DNA of 32,347 nucleotides from an uncultured Flavobacteriaceae bacterium (GCA_905479475.1 CAJQMT010000043.1:1-32347), one strand, 5' to 3'. Counted from the stretch's first letter, positions 16,623 to 24,789 are shown. Numbers and translations: made by a program. The notes: generated by a model not told the origin, from the letters alone.

Positions 16623-17548
16623 AGGTTTTACAGGGAGGTCTGCAAAGTTTGATCCAAGATGTGGGTCGAACAGGTTATCGGGATTTTGGGGTTCCAGTCT
16701 CTGGAGCAATGGATTGCGATGCTCTTAGAATTGCGAATTGGTTGGTAGGAAATCCATTGCATACGGCGGTTATTGAAATGACGATGACTGGAGCGTTCTT
16801 AAAATTTGAAACACATACTTTTATTGCGTTGACAGGTGCTCATATGAATGCTTGTTTGAATGGGGAGCCAATACATAGGTATGAAACTATTGCTGTTGAA
16901 AGAGGGTCTATTTTGACTTTTGGAAAATTAGAAGAAGGTTTTCGAGTCTATCTATCTGTTGCAGGAGGATTTCAAATAAACGATTTTTTGAAAAGTGTTT
17001 CCACCTATTTGTATGCTTCTATCGGAGGTTTGAATGGTAAAAGTTTACAAAAAGGAGACAAGATTCCGATCGTAGAAAATAAGGATGTGGCATTGAAAAA
17101 GTTGCCTGATGGTTTTTTGAAAGGAATGGTCTCTTCGCTTTTGAAAGTGCGTGTTTTGCCAGGAATAGAATACAAGCTTTTTACAGAAGAGTCTAGAAAT
17201 ATATTTTTTCAAAGAGAATTTCAAATACATGGCGATAGCAACCGTATGGGGTATCGATTGTCGGGACCGTTGCTAGAGTATTCGTGTAGAGAAGAAATGT
17301 TGTCTTCGGGGATAGTGGTAGGAACCATTCAAGTGCCTGAAGATGGAAATCCAATTATTTTATTAGCCGACAGTCAAACAACAGGAGGGTATCCAAGGAT
17401 TGCCAATGTCGCTTCGGTGGACATACCGTATTTAGCTCAGCAAAAACCAGGAGATAAAATTCGATTTCAGAAAATTAGTTTGAAAGAGGCACAGGTCTTG
17501 TATTTTAACAAAGAAAAAAGCTGGGGTTGCTTTTTCAAGAAGGCTTAA
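16616..17548 (+). CDS. pxpC: 5-oxoprolinase subunit C, KipA family
   Basis: The 310-residue protein begins MVEVLQGGLQSLIQDVGRTG and includes GVPVSGAMD, SNRMGYRLSGP and IQVPEDGNPIILLADSQTTGGYPRIANV, the conserved blocks of the KipA/allophanate hydrolase subunit 2 domain (also annotated as biotin-dependent carboxyltransferase). It completes the PxpABC set. It overlaps pxpB by seven bases and converges on the AraC regulator 82 bases away. No hairpin with a T-tract is evident after the stop, so the transcription end is unclear. Confidence 0.93.
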   Translation: MVEVLQGGLQSLIQDVGRTGYRDFGVPVSGAMDCDALRIANWLVGNPLHTAVIEMTMTGAFLKFETHTFIALTGAHMNACLNGEPIHRYETIAVERGSILTFGKLEEGFRVYLSVAGGFQINDFLKSVSTYLYASIGGLNGKSLQKGDKIPIVENKDVALKKLPDGFLKGMVSSLLKVRVLPGIEYKLFTEESRNIFFQREFQIHGDSNRMGYRLSGPLLEYSCREEMLSSGIVVGTIQVPEDGNPIILLADSQTTGGYPRIANVASVDIPYLAQQKPGDKIRFQKISLKEAQVLYFNKEKSWGCFFKKA

Positions 17549-17630
17549 AGAGCTCACAAGAATGCAATTTTAAATAGGATGGTTGTATTTTTATTTCACA
17601 AAGCGATGGATGCGTCTCTTTTTTTGTTAT

Positions 17631-18503
17631 TTAAAAAATAATTGTTTTCATTTCTTTTCTGTAAAGAGAAGGGCTCAAACCTGTTTTCTTTTTGAATAGT
17701 TTGGTGAAATGAGAGAAATTATTAAAGCCACTTTCGTAGCAGATGTCTGCAATGCTGGTCGGTTTTTCAGCCAATAGTTTGGAAGCATGTACAATCCGGT
17801 ATTCGTTCACAAGTTCAGTGAAGGTTTTTCCTGTCGCTTTTTTAAGATAGCGGCAAAAAGATGGAGGTGTTATACTTACTTCCTCGGAAATTTGATCCAA
17901 ACTAATGTGGTTTTGAAAGTTTTTAGTGATGAACTTAAAAATTTTGTCTGCTCTGTCATTGTCTTGTTGGTACACCTCCATAGCAAAGTCTTGTGCATTT
18001 AGGAGGCTATAGTCGGCTGTGTTGGCCAGCACGTTTAGAATTTCAATAAAAGCAATGAGTCGTTGGATTCCGAATAAGTTGCTCAGCTCTTTGATCTTAG
18101 GACCTACCTCTTTTTTTATTTCTGGATGAAATAAGACACCCATTTTCGCTTTTTCAAAAAGTAGGGCAATCTTGGCAGTTTCTGGTAGGTTGAAAAAATC
18201 TTTTCCTAGAAAATCGGGTTTCATTTGAATGATGGTTTCTGTTCCGTTTGTGCTCAAACGGTCCAGATACCCCATGTGAGGCAAATTAGAACCAATCAAT
18301 ACCAGTTGACTGTTTTTAAAGTAAGAGATGTGATTGCCAATATGTCTTTTACCACCTCCTTTGTTGACATATACCAATTCTAGTTCTGGATGAAAGTGCC
18401 AAAAAGGAAACCTACCTGTCACCGATTCTGTATAATGATTTAGTAAAAAAGCACTTCCAAAATCAGGTTCAATTTTCTTTAAGGTCGGTTTTGTTGTATT
18501 CAT
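17631..18503 (-). CDS. AraC family transcriptional regulator with cupin sensor domain
   Basis: The 290-residue protein has an N-terminal cupin-like domain (about 20-110) with WHFHPELELVYVNKGGG, where histidines and glutamate line the usual ligand pocket. The C-terminal AraC/XylS double helix-turn-helix (about 188-285) contains ISLDQISEEVSITPPSFCRYL and, in the second HTH, SIADICYESGFNNFSHFTKLFKKKTG followed by SPSLYRK. Such proteins bind direct repeats near promoters and respond to small ligands. It is convergent with pxpABC, so it may or may not control that operon; no target site was identified. The start is the ATG at 18503 with a -7 box upstream. Confidence 0.88.
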   Translation of the reverse strand: MNTTKPTLKKIEPDFGSAFLLNHYTESVTGRFPFWHFHPELELVYVNKGGGKRHIGNHISYFKNSQLVLIGSNLPHMGYLDRLSTNGTETIIQMKPDFLGKDFFNLPETAKIALLFEKAKMGVLFHPEIKKEVGPKIKELSNLFGIQRLIAFIEILNVLANTADYSLLNAQDFAMEVYQQDNDRADKIFKFITKNFQNHISLDQISEEVSITPPSFCRYLKKATGKTFTELVNEYRIVHASKLLAEKPTSIADICYESGFNNFSHFTKLFKKKTGLSPSLYRKEMKTIIF

Positions 18504-18525
18504 AGCAAGAAATAAAGGATACTCA

Positions 18526-18533
18526 CAAATATA
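18526..18533 (-). promoter_or_regulatory. -7 box of the AraC regulator promoter
   Basis: On the minus strand the sequence is TATATTTG, 22 bases before the ATG at 18503. The nearest upstream TTG is too close (8 bases) for a standard -33 box. Confidence 0.45.
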
Positions 18534-18631
18534 AGCGTTTGCAAGTAGTTTTGTATGTTATTTTATCGTTAAATAATCGCATCTAAATCTTTAAGGGTAA
18601 TATAAGACATAAATAAGGTAAGAATGTTGCG

Positions 18632-18661
18632 TTGGAAAACACTTTGGTGTTTGTATCTTTG
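18632..18661 (+). promoter_or_regulatory. Near-consensus promoter pointing into a gene-free stretch
   Basis: TTG (18632-18634) and TATCTTTG (18654-18661) are separated by 19 bases, an excellent fit to the flavobacterial TTG-N17-23-TAnnTTTG consensus. It points right, and no substantial plus-strand ORF follows before the terminator at 18769-18809. Confidence 0.7.
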
Positions 18662-18667
18662 TACCAT

Positions 18668-18809
18668 ATTTTGATGTTATTTATTCAAGGCATTTTAAGT
18701 TGAGTGGTTACTTCTTAAAATTTTGATACTTCAAGGATAACAATCATAATTTGGTTTAAGTTTAGTTTAAAAAAAGGAGCAAATCTCAAGTAGATTTCTC
18801 CTTTTTTTT
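18668..18809 (+). ncRNA. Candidate small RNA, about 140 nt
   Basis: Between a near-consensus promoter and a strong terminator lie about 140 bases without a meaningful coding frame; the only early ATG (18674) encodes nine codons, MLFIQGILS. Possible structure includes TTTTAAG (18693-18699) pairing with CTTAAAA (18714-18720), and an imperfect repeat in which ATTTTGAT is followed by TTCAAGG occurs twice (from about 18668 and 18718). The terminator hairpin would be its 3' end with the U-tract. I do not recognise a known RNA family. The terminator also serves folA from the other side, so it alone does not prove an RNA; the promoter is the main support. The transcript ends are inferred. Confidence 0.45.
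18769..18809. terminator. Bidirectional terminator downstream of folA and of the candidate small RNA
   Basis: AAAAAAAGGAG and CTCCTTTTTTT pair perfectly, extended inward by AAATCT with AGATTT around the loop CAAGT, with one unpaired C. T-runs flank both strands. Confidence 0.9.
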
Positions 18810-18829
18810 ATGCGTTATGATGTTATTTG

Positions 18830-19312
18830 TTACTTCCGAACGTAACTTACAAAGCTGTACTTGTAGTGGTTTTTTTCATCTGAAGAAAACGTTTCTCTCT
18901 TGGTTTCTTTCCAAAGGTTTCCATCTATTTTTGGAAAAAAGACGTCTGCTTTAAATTCAGCGTGTACTTCAGTGATGTCCAATTGATCTGCAAAGAGAAT
19001 GGCTTCTTCATAAATTTGTGCGCCTCCAATGATAAAAGGTTGTGCGTCATTTTTTGCGATAGCTAAAGCTTCTTGCATTGAATGGACGACTACACATCCA
19101 GGAGCTTTGTATTGCTGATTTCTTGTAATGATAACGGTGGTTCTATTGGGAAGAGGTTTTCCGATAGATTCGTAGGTATTTCTTCCCATGATGATATGGT
19201 GTCCCGTAGTTCTTTTTCGAAAACGTATCAAATCGGCAGGCAAGTGCCAAATGAGATCGTTGTCTTTTCCTAAAGCATTATTGGCAGCGATGGCCGCAAT
19301 GATTGTTGTCAT
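18830..19312 (-). CDS. folA: Dihydrofolate reductase
   Basis: The enzyme reduces dihydrofolate to tetrahydrofolate with NADPH and regenerates the cofactor oxidised by ThyA. The 160-residue protein has the typical opening IIAAIAANNALGKDNDLIWHL, the substrate-binding LPADLIRFRK with catalytic Asp27, the NADPH-binding MGRNTYESIGKPLPNR, and FIIGGAQIYEEAI. The length equals chromosomal DHFRs (about 160), and nothing suggests a plasmid-borne resistance form. It lies 23 bases downstream of thyA on the same strand, the classic thyA-folA pair, and ends just before a strong terminator. Confidence 0.95.
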   Translation of the reverse strand: MTTIIAAIAANNALGKDNDLIWHLPADLIRFRKRTTGHHIIMGRNTYESIGKPLPNRTTVIITRNQQYKAPGCVVVHSMQEALAIAKNDAQPFIIGGAQIYEEAILFADQLDITEVHAEFKADVFFPKIDGNLWKETKRETFSSDEKNHYKYSFVSYVRK

Positions 19313-19335
19313 TTGGTAAAAGATATGTAATGAGT

Positions 19336-20160
19336 TTATACAGAAACAGCTCCTCTAATAAGTGGATATGGATCATAACCTTCTAAGGTAAAATCCTCAT
19401 AGGTAAAATTAAATATGGAAGTGATTTCTGGATTGATTTTCATAATCGGTAAGCTTCGAGGTTCTCTCGAAAGTTGCTCTTCTATTTGTTCAAAATGATT
19501 GGAGTAAATATGTGCATCTCCAAACGTGTGGATAAAATCTCCGGCTTCCAAGCCTACTACTTGTGCAATCATCATTGTGAGCAGTGCATAAGAGGCAATG
19601 TTAAAAGGAACTCCTAAAAAAATATCTGCACTTCGCTGGTACAATTGGCAGGACAATTTTCCATCTGCCACATAAAATTGGAAGAAAGCATGACAGGGAG
19701 GCAAGGCAGCTTTGTTGTTTGCTACATTCTCTGCAAAAGACACGGAAGTGTCAGGAAGTACACTCGGATTCCATGCAGATACCAGCATGCGGCGACTGTT
19801 CGGGTTTGTTTTGAGTGTTTCAATCAACTCGGCAATTTGATCTATCTCTTCACTATTCCAACTTCTCCATTGGTGTCCGTAAACAGGGCCTAAATCACCA
19901 TTTTCATCCGCCCAGGCATCCCATATTTTGACCTTGTTCTCTTGCAAATAAGCAATGTTAGTTTCTCCTTTTAAAAACCAAAGTAACTCATGAATGATTG
20001 ATTTTAAATGTAGTTTTTTTGTAGTTACCATTGGAAAACCTTCCGATAAATCAAATCGCATTTGGTAGCCAAAAACACTTTTGGTACCCGTTCCTGTTCT
20101 ATCTCCTTTGAAAACTCCGTTTTCTTTTACGTGTTTTACTAAATCTAAGTATTGCTTCAT
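19336..20160 (-). CDS. thyA: Thymidylate synthase, ThyA type
   Basis: ThyA methylates dUMP to dTMP using methylenetetrahydrofolate. The 274-residue protein has [17 protein letters not shown], the nucleophile in [13 protein letters not shown] (Cys156), [21 protein letters not shown] and the dUMP-binding [10 protein letters not shown]. Between WNPSVLPD and ALPPC it carries about ten extra residues relative to E. coli ThyA (catalytic Cys146), which I recall as usual in Bacteroidota. A -7 box (TATTTTTG on the minus strand, 20208-20201) lies 40 bases before the ATG, and folA follows on the same transcript. Confidence 0.96.
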   Translation of the reverse strand: MKQYLDLVKHVKENGVFKGDRTGTGTKSVFGYQMRFDLSEGFPMVTTKKLHLKSIIHELLWFLKGETNIAYLQENKVKIWDAWADENGDLGPVYGHQWRSWNSEEIDQIAELIETLKTNPNSRRMLVSAWNPSVLPDTSVSFAENVANNKAALPPCHAFFQFYVADGKLSCQLYQRSADIFLGVPFNIASYALLTMMIAQVVGLEAGDFIHTFGDAHIYSNHFEQIEEQLSREPRSLPIMKINPEITSIFNFTYEDFTLEGYDPYPLIRGAVSV

Positions 20161-20200
20161 TTTTGGGTGGATTTTGACTTTGGTAATGGGTCAATAGTGA

Positions 20201-20208
20201 CAAAAATA
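20201..20208 (-). promoter_or_regulatory. -7 box of the thyA-folA promoter
   Basis: TATTTTTG on the minus strand, 40 bases before the thyA start. The nearest TTG upstream is about 27 bases away, slightly too far for the consensus. Confidence 0.45.
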
Positions 20209-20296
20209 AGAAAACTGTTTTTTTATTTTTGTACTCAAAGAGGATATTTTAAAAAAGTAATCAACAGTTGTTAAAGGTGTCGCTGCGAAAATAAAA

Positions 20297-20899
20297 TCAG
20301 CGTTTGCTAATTTCATCTCTCAAAAGGGCGGCAGCTTCGTAGTCTTCCTGTTCAATAGCCTTTTGAAGAGCGGTATTGAGATCCTTCAAACTAAGATTTT
20401 CCATAGGATTTAGCGACTTGTTTTCTGCTGGTTTTTCAAAAATATCGTCAATTTCGAAATCCTCTGTAGTTGATTCCTCGTCTTCTAATTTTAAATAAAT
20501 TCCTGCGCTTTCAAGAATAGTTTCGTAAGTATAGATGGGTGCATTGAATCTGATTGCAAGCGCAATCGCGTCGGAAGTACGTGCATCGAGGATTTCTTCT
20601 GTGCCATTTTTGTCACAAACCAAACTCGAAAAGAAAACACCGTCTACAAGTTTGTGAATGATCACCTTAGAGATCGTAATTTGAAAACGTTCTGAGAATG
20701 CTAAAAACAAATCGTGCGTCAGTGGTCTTGGAGGTTTGATTTCTTTTTCCAAAGCTATGGCAATAGATTGTGCTTCAAAAGCACCAATGATGATAGGTAA
20801 AGTTCGGTTTCCGACTTCTTCAATCAAAACAAGTGCATAGGCACCGCTTTGCGTTTGACTGTAAGAAATTCCTTTTATGTCTAATCGAATCAATCCCAT
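20297..20899 (-). CDS. DUF151 (bifunctional nuclease) family protein with C-terminal UVR motif
   Basis: The 200-residue protein has a DUF151 domain (about 1-135), with GISYSQTQSGAYALVL, LPIIIGAFEAQSIAIALE, KPPRPLTHDLF, VIIHKLVDGVFFSSLV and DARTSDAIALAIRFNAPIY, and an acidic linker followed by a UVR/UvrB-UvrC motif in the last 35 residues (EQEDYEAAALLRDEISKR). DUF151 proteins have been reported to act as nucleases in some bacteria and plants; the UVR motif normally mediates protein contact. The open frame begins at a TTG (20920), but the ATG at 20899 matches homologues (MGLIRLDIKGISYS). It lies 95 bases downstream of etfA on the same strand, a common Bacteroidota arrangement, so it could be part of the etfBA transcript. 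Confidence 0.87.
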   Translation of the reverse strand: MGLIRLDIKGISYSQTQSGAYALVLIEEVGNRTLPIIIGAFEAQSIAIALEKEIKPPRPLTHDLFLAFSERFQITISKVIIHKLVDGVFFSSLVCDKNGTEEILDARTSDAIALAIRFNAPIYTYETILESAGIYLKLEDEESTTEDFEIDDIFEKPAENKSLNPMENLSLKDLNTALQKAIEQEDYEAAALLRDEISKR

Positions 20900-20994
20900 A
20901 ACTTTTTTTAGTATATCCAATAAATAACTCCAGCATTTATATCAATATTTCTATGATATTTAGCGTGTCTTTAGAGGGTACAATTTAATAAAAT

Positions 20995-21957
20995 TTATGA
21001 GTTTTGGGTCTTAAATTTTTGTAACTTTTGAATCAGTTCAGGAACGACTTCAAAAGCATCTCCAACAATTCCATAATCAGCAACTTTAAAGAAAGGTGCT
21101 TCAGGGTCTGTATTGATGACTACTTTTACTTTGGAAGCATTGATTCCTGCAACGTGTTGGATAGCACCGGAAACTCCAATAGCAATGTAAAGATTGGAAG
21201 CAACCGGTTTTCCTGTTTGTCCCACATGTTCACTATGAGGTCTCCATCCCAAATCAGATACGGGTTTCGAACAAGCAGTTGCAGCGTTCAAAACAGCTGC
21301 CAAATCTTCTATCAAGCCCCAATGTTCAGGACCTTTCAGTCCTCTTCCTCCAGAGACAACAATTTCTGCATCGGCAATACTTATTTTTCCAGTCGCCTGT
21401 TGAATCGATACGGTTGTGACTCCTGTGTTTATCAACTCCGTTGAAAACGCTTCTTCTTGTCCTTTTCCTGCAGTTTCAAAAACACCGAAGGCATTTTTAG
21501 CCAAGCCTATAATTTTTATATCGGTGTTGATTTCAGTATGTTGAAATGCTTTGTTTGAAAAAGCTTTTCTTTTGACAACAAACGGCTCCATAGAAATTGG
21601 CAATTCAACAACGTTGGAGGCAAATCCAGCGGCCAGTTGTCCTGCAATTATTGGAGCGAGGTAAGCACCGTTTGCGCTAGAATCAACAATGATAACTTTT
21701 GAATTTTCTTTTTGGGCAATTTGTGAAGCAACAGTAGCAATGGCTTTGGCATCGAAAGAAGATAATGCATTGTTTGTGATGGTTACAATTTTATCAGCTC
21801 CATAAGATGCTAGTTCCGAAGGAGTTTCCGCATTGATAGTAAAAGCGGTTAATTGGGTTCCCAATTGTTCCGCGAGTTTTTTTCCATAGGAAACAACTTC
21901 TAAGGCATTTTTTTTAAATTTTCCTTCCGATACTTCGGCAAAAACAAGTACAGACAT
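20995..21957 (-). CDS. etfA: Electron transfer flavoprotein, alpha subunit
   Basis: The 320-residue protein has the N-terminal adenine-nucleotide-like domain (about 1-180), then the FAD domain with VVSGGRGLKGPEHW, SKPVSDLGWRPHSEHVGQTG and LYIAIGVSGAIQHVAGI, and ends with NTDPEAPFFKVADYGIVGD. The alpha subunit binds FAD and passes electrons from acyl-CoA dehydrogenases to the quinone pool through ETF:quinone oxidoreductase. It follows etfB by 59 bases. No dehydrogenase or oxidoreductase partner is encoded nearby. The short size fits the non-bifurcating ETF group, although that distinction cannot be settled here. Confidence 0.95.
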   Translation of the reverse strand: MSVLVFAEVSEGKFKKNALEVVSYGKKLAEQLGTQLTAFTINAETPSELASYGADKIVTITNNALSSFDAKAIATVASQIAQKENSKVIIVDSSANGAYLAPIIAGQLAAGFASNVVELPISMEPFVVKRKAFSNKAFQHTEINTDIKIIGLAKNAFGVFETAGKGQEEAFSTELINTGVTTVSIQQATGKISIADAEIVVSGGRGLKGPEHWGLIEDLAAVLNAATACSKPVSDLGWRPHSEHVGQTGKPVASNLYIAIGVSGAIQHVAGINASKVKVVINTDPEAPFFKVADYGIVGDAFEVVPELIQKLQKFKTQNS

Positions 21958-22016
21958 ATTATATATTTTGAGTTCTGAGCGCCCTTTTCAAAAAGACATC
22001 TCAAAAGAATAGTTTG

Positions 22017-22763
22017 TTAAATTACTTTGGCTTCGTTGTGTAATAAGTCAATCAAGCCATCAATATTATCGGCAGCGACCATTTTACAAGCTGCATTTTC
22101 TTGCGGTTTTTCAAATCCTTTCGACCCTGTTTTGTCTCCCGTTTCAATAGGCTCCAAAATTGCGAGTGTTTTTTTACGTGCCATCATAATACCACGCATG
22201 TTTGGGATTCTCAAATCTTTTTCTTCTGTCAGTCCTTTCTGACCGGCAATGACCAAAGGAAAGTTCGCTTGCAAGGTTTCGGAACCTCCATCAATTTCTC
22301 GTTGGGCTGTGGCAGTTGTGTTTTCTATTTCGAGTCCAACACAGGCATTGATAAAATTGTAGTCAAGCAAGGTTGCTAAGACACCAGGAACCATGCCTCC
22401 ATTGTAATCAATTGATTCGCGACCTGCAAAAATCAAATCGTAGGTGTTGGTACGTGCGATTTCAGCAATTTGTTGGGCTACAAAAAAACCATCTTTGGGA
22501 GCAGCATTTATGCGAATGGCGTCGTCTGCACCAATAGCCATTGCTTTTCTTAAGGAAGGCTCGGTTTCAGCAGTACCCACATTTATAACGGTAATGCTCG
22601 CACCCAATCCCTCTTTTAAGTGCATGGCTTTTGCCAAAACAAATTCATCGTAAGGATTGATGATGTATTGCACGCCATTGGTGTCAAATGCAGCATTGTC
22701 TGCCGTGAAATTTATTTTCGAAGTCGTGTCGGGGACATGACTTATACATACAAGAATTTTCAT
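22017..22763 (-). CDS. etfB: Electron transfer flavoprotein, beta subunit
   Basis: The 248-residue protein starts MKILVCISHVPDTTSKINF and contains INPYDEFVLAKAMHLKE, the signature AIGADDAIRI, FAGRESIDYNGGMVPGVLA and the C-terminal LRIPNMRGIMMARKKTL, conserved in EtfB, which binds AMP and contacts the dehydrogenase partner. The open frame has a GTG five codons earlier, but the ATG at 22763 matches family N termini. It is the first gene of the etfB-etfA pair, divergent from pdhB across a 304-base spacer. No clear TAnnTTTG box was found for it, only the degenerate TAGTTTTTTT near 22825-22834 on the minus strand. Confidence 0.94.
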   Translation of the reverse strand: MKILVCISHVPDTTSKINFTADNAAFDTNGVQYIINPYDEFVLAKAMHLKEGLGASITVINVGTAETEPSLRKAMAIGADDAIRINAAPKDGFFVAQQIAEIARTNTYDLIFAGRESIDYNGGMVPGVLATLLDYNFINACVGLEIENTTATAQREIDGGSETLQANFPLVIAGQKGLTEEKDLRIPNMRGIMMARKKTLAILEPIETGDKTGSKGFEKPQENAACKMVAADNIDGLIDLLHNEAKVI

Positions 22764-23016
22764 CGTATTTGTTGTCACTTTTTACGGTTTATTTAATGAC
22801 TTGCAAGTTACCACTTTTTTTGTAAAAAAACTATGCACGCACAGTAAAATTATAGTTTTTAGATGGCTGAAATACTGTTTGTTATTTGTTTTGGGTAAAT
22901 TGTGATTTTGAAAAAAAAAGAAGAAATAGGAAAGAAAAAGCAAGCACGTGTCTCAAAGGGAGATTTGGCTTTGTAAAAAAGCAATTTAAAAACGTAATTT
23001 TTTTAGTTGGAAGTGA
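22764..23016. other. Divergent spacer between etfB and pdhB, no gene seen
   Basis: No coding frame is credible. It contains an inverted repeat, AAAAACTAT (22826-22834) and ATAGTTTTT (22852-22860), with a 17-base loop, and then an A/G-rich tract around 22911-22940. The pdhB promoter lies at its right end. No riboswitch was recognised. Confidence 0.5.
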
Positions 23017-23045
23017 TTGTTATGGAGCGAAAATCCTTATTTTTG
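23017..23045 (+). promoter_or_regulatory. Promoter of pdhB
   Basis: TTG (23017-23019), an 18-base spacer and TATTTTTG (23038-23045) form a near-perfect flavobacterial promoter, 22 bases before the ATG at 23068. An in-frame open extension of pdhB begins exactly at this TTG, so it is promoter, not coding sequence. Confidence 0.75.
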
Positions 23046-23067
23046 TTGCCTGATAAAGCACAGAACA

Positions 23068-24048
23068 ATGAAGACAATACAATTTAGAGAAGCAATTTGT
23101 GAAGCCATGAGTGAAGAAATGCGTTTGGATGAAAGCGTGTATTTGATTGGTGAAGAAGTTGCGGAATACAATGGAGCCTATAAGGCATCCAAAGGAATGT
23201 TAGATGAATTTGGTGAAAAACGCGTAATCGATGCACCTATTGCCGAGTTAGGTTTTGGAGGGATTGCCGTGGGATCTACGATGACAGGAAATAGACCTAT
23301 TGTAGAATACATGACTTTTAATTTTGCTTTGGTAGGAATTGATCAAATTATCAACAATGCTGCGAAGATCAGACAAATGTCTGGAGGTCAGTTTCCTTGT
23401 CCAATTGTTTTTAGAGGGCCAACAGCCTCTGCAGGGCAATTGGGAGCGACGCATTCACAGGCGTTTGAAAATTGGTTTGCAAATACGCCGGGTTTAAAAG
23501 TGGTAGTGCCTTCCAATCCATACGATGCAAAAGGCTTGTTAAAAGCTTCGATCAGAGACAATGATCCAGTTATTTTCATGGAATCAGAACAAATGTATGG
23601 AGACAAGGGTGAAGTGCCAGAAGGAGAATACATTATTCCATTGGGTGTAGCCGATGTGAAACGTGCTGGAACAGATGTAACGGTGGTTTCTTTTGGTAAA
23701 ATAATCAAAGAAGCCTACAAAGCAGCTGACGAATTAGCAAAAGAAGGTATTTCTGTGGAGGTAATTGATTTGAGAACAATTCGACCACTAGATATCGATG
23801 CGATTATCACTTCTGTGAAAAAAACAAATCGTTTGGTGATTTTAGAAGAGGCTTGGCCTTATGGTAATATTTCTACAGAAATTAGTTACCAGGTACAGGA
23901 AAAAGCATTTGATTTCTTAGACGCACCTGTCAAGCGTATCAATACAGCAGATACACCTGCACCATTTTCTCCAGTATTGTTGGAAGAATGGTTGCCAGAT
24001 TACAAAGATGTGATTAAAGAAGTAAAAGAAGTCTTGTACGTTAAATAA
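23068..24048 (+). CDS. pdhB: Pyruvate dehydrogenase E1 component, beta subunit
   Basis: The 326-residue protein begins MKTIQFREAICEAMSEEM and shows the transketolase central domain, with GEEVAEYNGAYKASKGM, DAPIAELGFGGIAVGSTM and EYMTFNFALVGIDQIINNAAK, then the C-terminal domain DVTVVSFGKIIKEA and VIDLRTIRPLD. With E1 alpha it binds thiamine diphosphate and decarboxylates pyruvate for transfer to lipoyl E2. Pyruvate-type E1 beta is favoured over branched-chain E1 by the GAYKASKGM and FRGPTASAGQLGATHSQ motifs. The alpha subunit and E2 are not adjacent; pdhB is monocistronic, between a strong promoter and a strong terminator. pdhA and pdhC are expected elsewhere, together in many Flavobacteriaceae. 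Confidence 0.94.
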   Translation: MKTIQFREAICEAMSEEMRLDESVYLIGEEVAEYNGAYKASKGMLDEFGEKRVIDAPIAELGFGGIAVGSTMTGNRPIVEYMTFNFALVGIDQIINNAAKIRQMSGGQFPCPIVFRGPTASAGQLGATHSQAFENWFANTPGLKVVVPSNPYDAKGLLKASIRDNDPVIFMESEQMYGDKGEVPEGEYIIPLGVADVKRAGTDVTVVSFGKIIKEAYKAADELAKEGISVEVIDLRTIRPLDIDAIITSVKKTNRLVILEEAWPYGNISTEISYQVQEKAFDFLDAPVKRINTADTPAPFSPVLLEEWLPDYKDVIKEVKEVLYVK

Positions 24049-24066
24049 GACAATTCTTTAAATTAT

Positions 24067-24101
24067 AAAAAACCCCTTTCTCACCAGAAAGGGGTTTTTT
24101 T
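24067..24101 (+). terminator. Intrinsic terminator of pdhB
   Basis: AAAAAACCCCTTTC and GAAAGGGGTTTTTT make a 14-bp perfect stem around TCACCA with a T-run, 18 bases after the stop. Confidence 0.95.
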
Positions 24102-24196
24102 CGGAAAACGCCCCCCTGTTTTTTTATTCAAAAGGAGATTAAGAAAACGTTGGAGTAAATAATTTTCAACAAGTAGTTCAGCCTTCTAAATTTGAG

Positions 24197-24204
24197 TATT
24201 TTTG
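24197..24204 (+). promoter_or_regulatory. -7 box of the ppa promoter
   Basis: TATTTTTG matches TAnnTTTG, 37 bases before the ppa ATG. A TTC occurs where TTG is expected. Confidence 0.45.
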
Positions 24205-24241
24205 CTAAAGTTTAAGAAGTAACTTCATAAGATAAAAAAAT

Positions 24242-24769
24242 ATGAGTGGAAATGATGTGACAACTTTTGATGTATTGATTGAAATACCAAAAGGAAGTAG
24301 AAACAAATACGAATTTGATTTCGATTTGCAAAAAATTAGATTTGACAGAATGTTGTTTTCTTCAATGATGTACCCTGGAGATTATGGTTTTGTGCCGCAA
24401 ACATTGGCTTTGGATAAAGATCCTTTGGATGTTTTGGTATTGGGACACCAGCCGACGTATCCGATGACGGTTGTGGAAGTACGACCGATTGGCGTATTTC
24501 ATATGGCAGATGAAAAAGGGCCAGATGAAAAAATTATTTGTGTGCCTGTGTCAGATCCTATTTGGAATAATAAAAAAGACCTTTCTGATTTGAATCCACA
24601 CCGATTGAAGGAAATCGAACATTTCTTTCAAGTTTACAAAGATTTGGAAGAAAAGAAAGTAGATGTAGGAGGATGGGGAGACGCTCAAGAAGCGCGAGAA
24701 ATTTATGTGAAATGTTTGAAGCGCTACGAAGAAAGCGAGCATAAAGCAAAAGGAGATTTTACCATCTAA
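24242..24769 (+). CDS. ppa: Soluble inorganic pyrophosphatase, family I
   Basis: The 175-residue cytosolic enzyme hydrolyses pyrophosphate released by biosynthesis. It has IEIPKGSRNKYEFD, the metal/phosphate site SSMMYPGDYGFVPQTLALDK (SMMYPGDYGFVP), the signature DKDPLDVLVL, and the DEKIICVP and EHFFQVYKDLEEK segments; the C-terminal half keeps the metal-binding acidic residues and lysines. The length equals E. coli Ppa (176). It is followed by its own terminator, and the next gene, hppA, encodes a membrane pyrophosphatase, so two pyrophosphatases of unrelated families are adjacent. Confidence 0.95.
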   Translation: MSGNDVTTFDVLIEIPKGSRNKYEFDFDLQKIRFDRMLFSSMMYPGDYGFVPQTLALDKDPLDVLVLGHQPTYPMTVVEVRPIGVFHMADEKGPDEKIICVPVSDPIWNNKKDLSDLNPHRLKEIEHFFQVYKDLEEKKVDVGGWGDAQEAREIYVKCLKRYEESEHKAKGDFTI

Positions 24770-24789
24770 ACAATTTTTTCTTGAAAATA

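Noticed and set aside
18830-20160. folA-thyA as a possible trimethoprim-resistance or mobile cassette
   Set aside because: Chromosomal-type lengths and the usual thyA-folA order, with no integron, recombination site or transposase nearby.
21028-21444. Plus-strand frame of 138 codons opposite etfA
   Set aside because: It lies opposite the conserved FAD-binding domain and has a serine/cysteine-rich, implausible translation.
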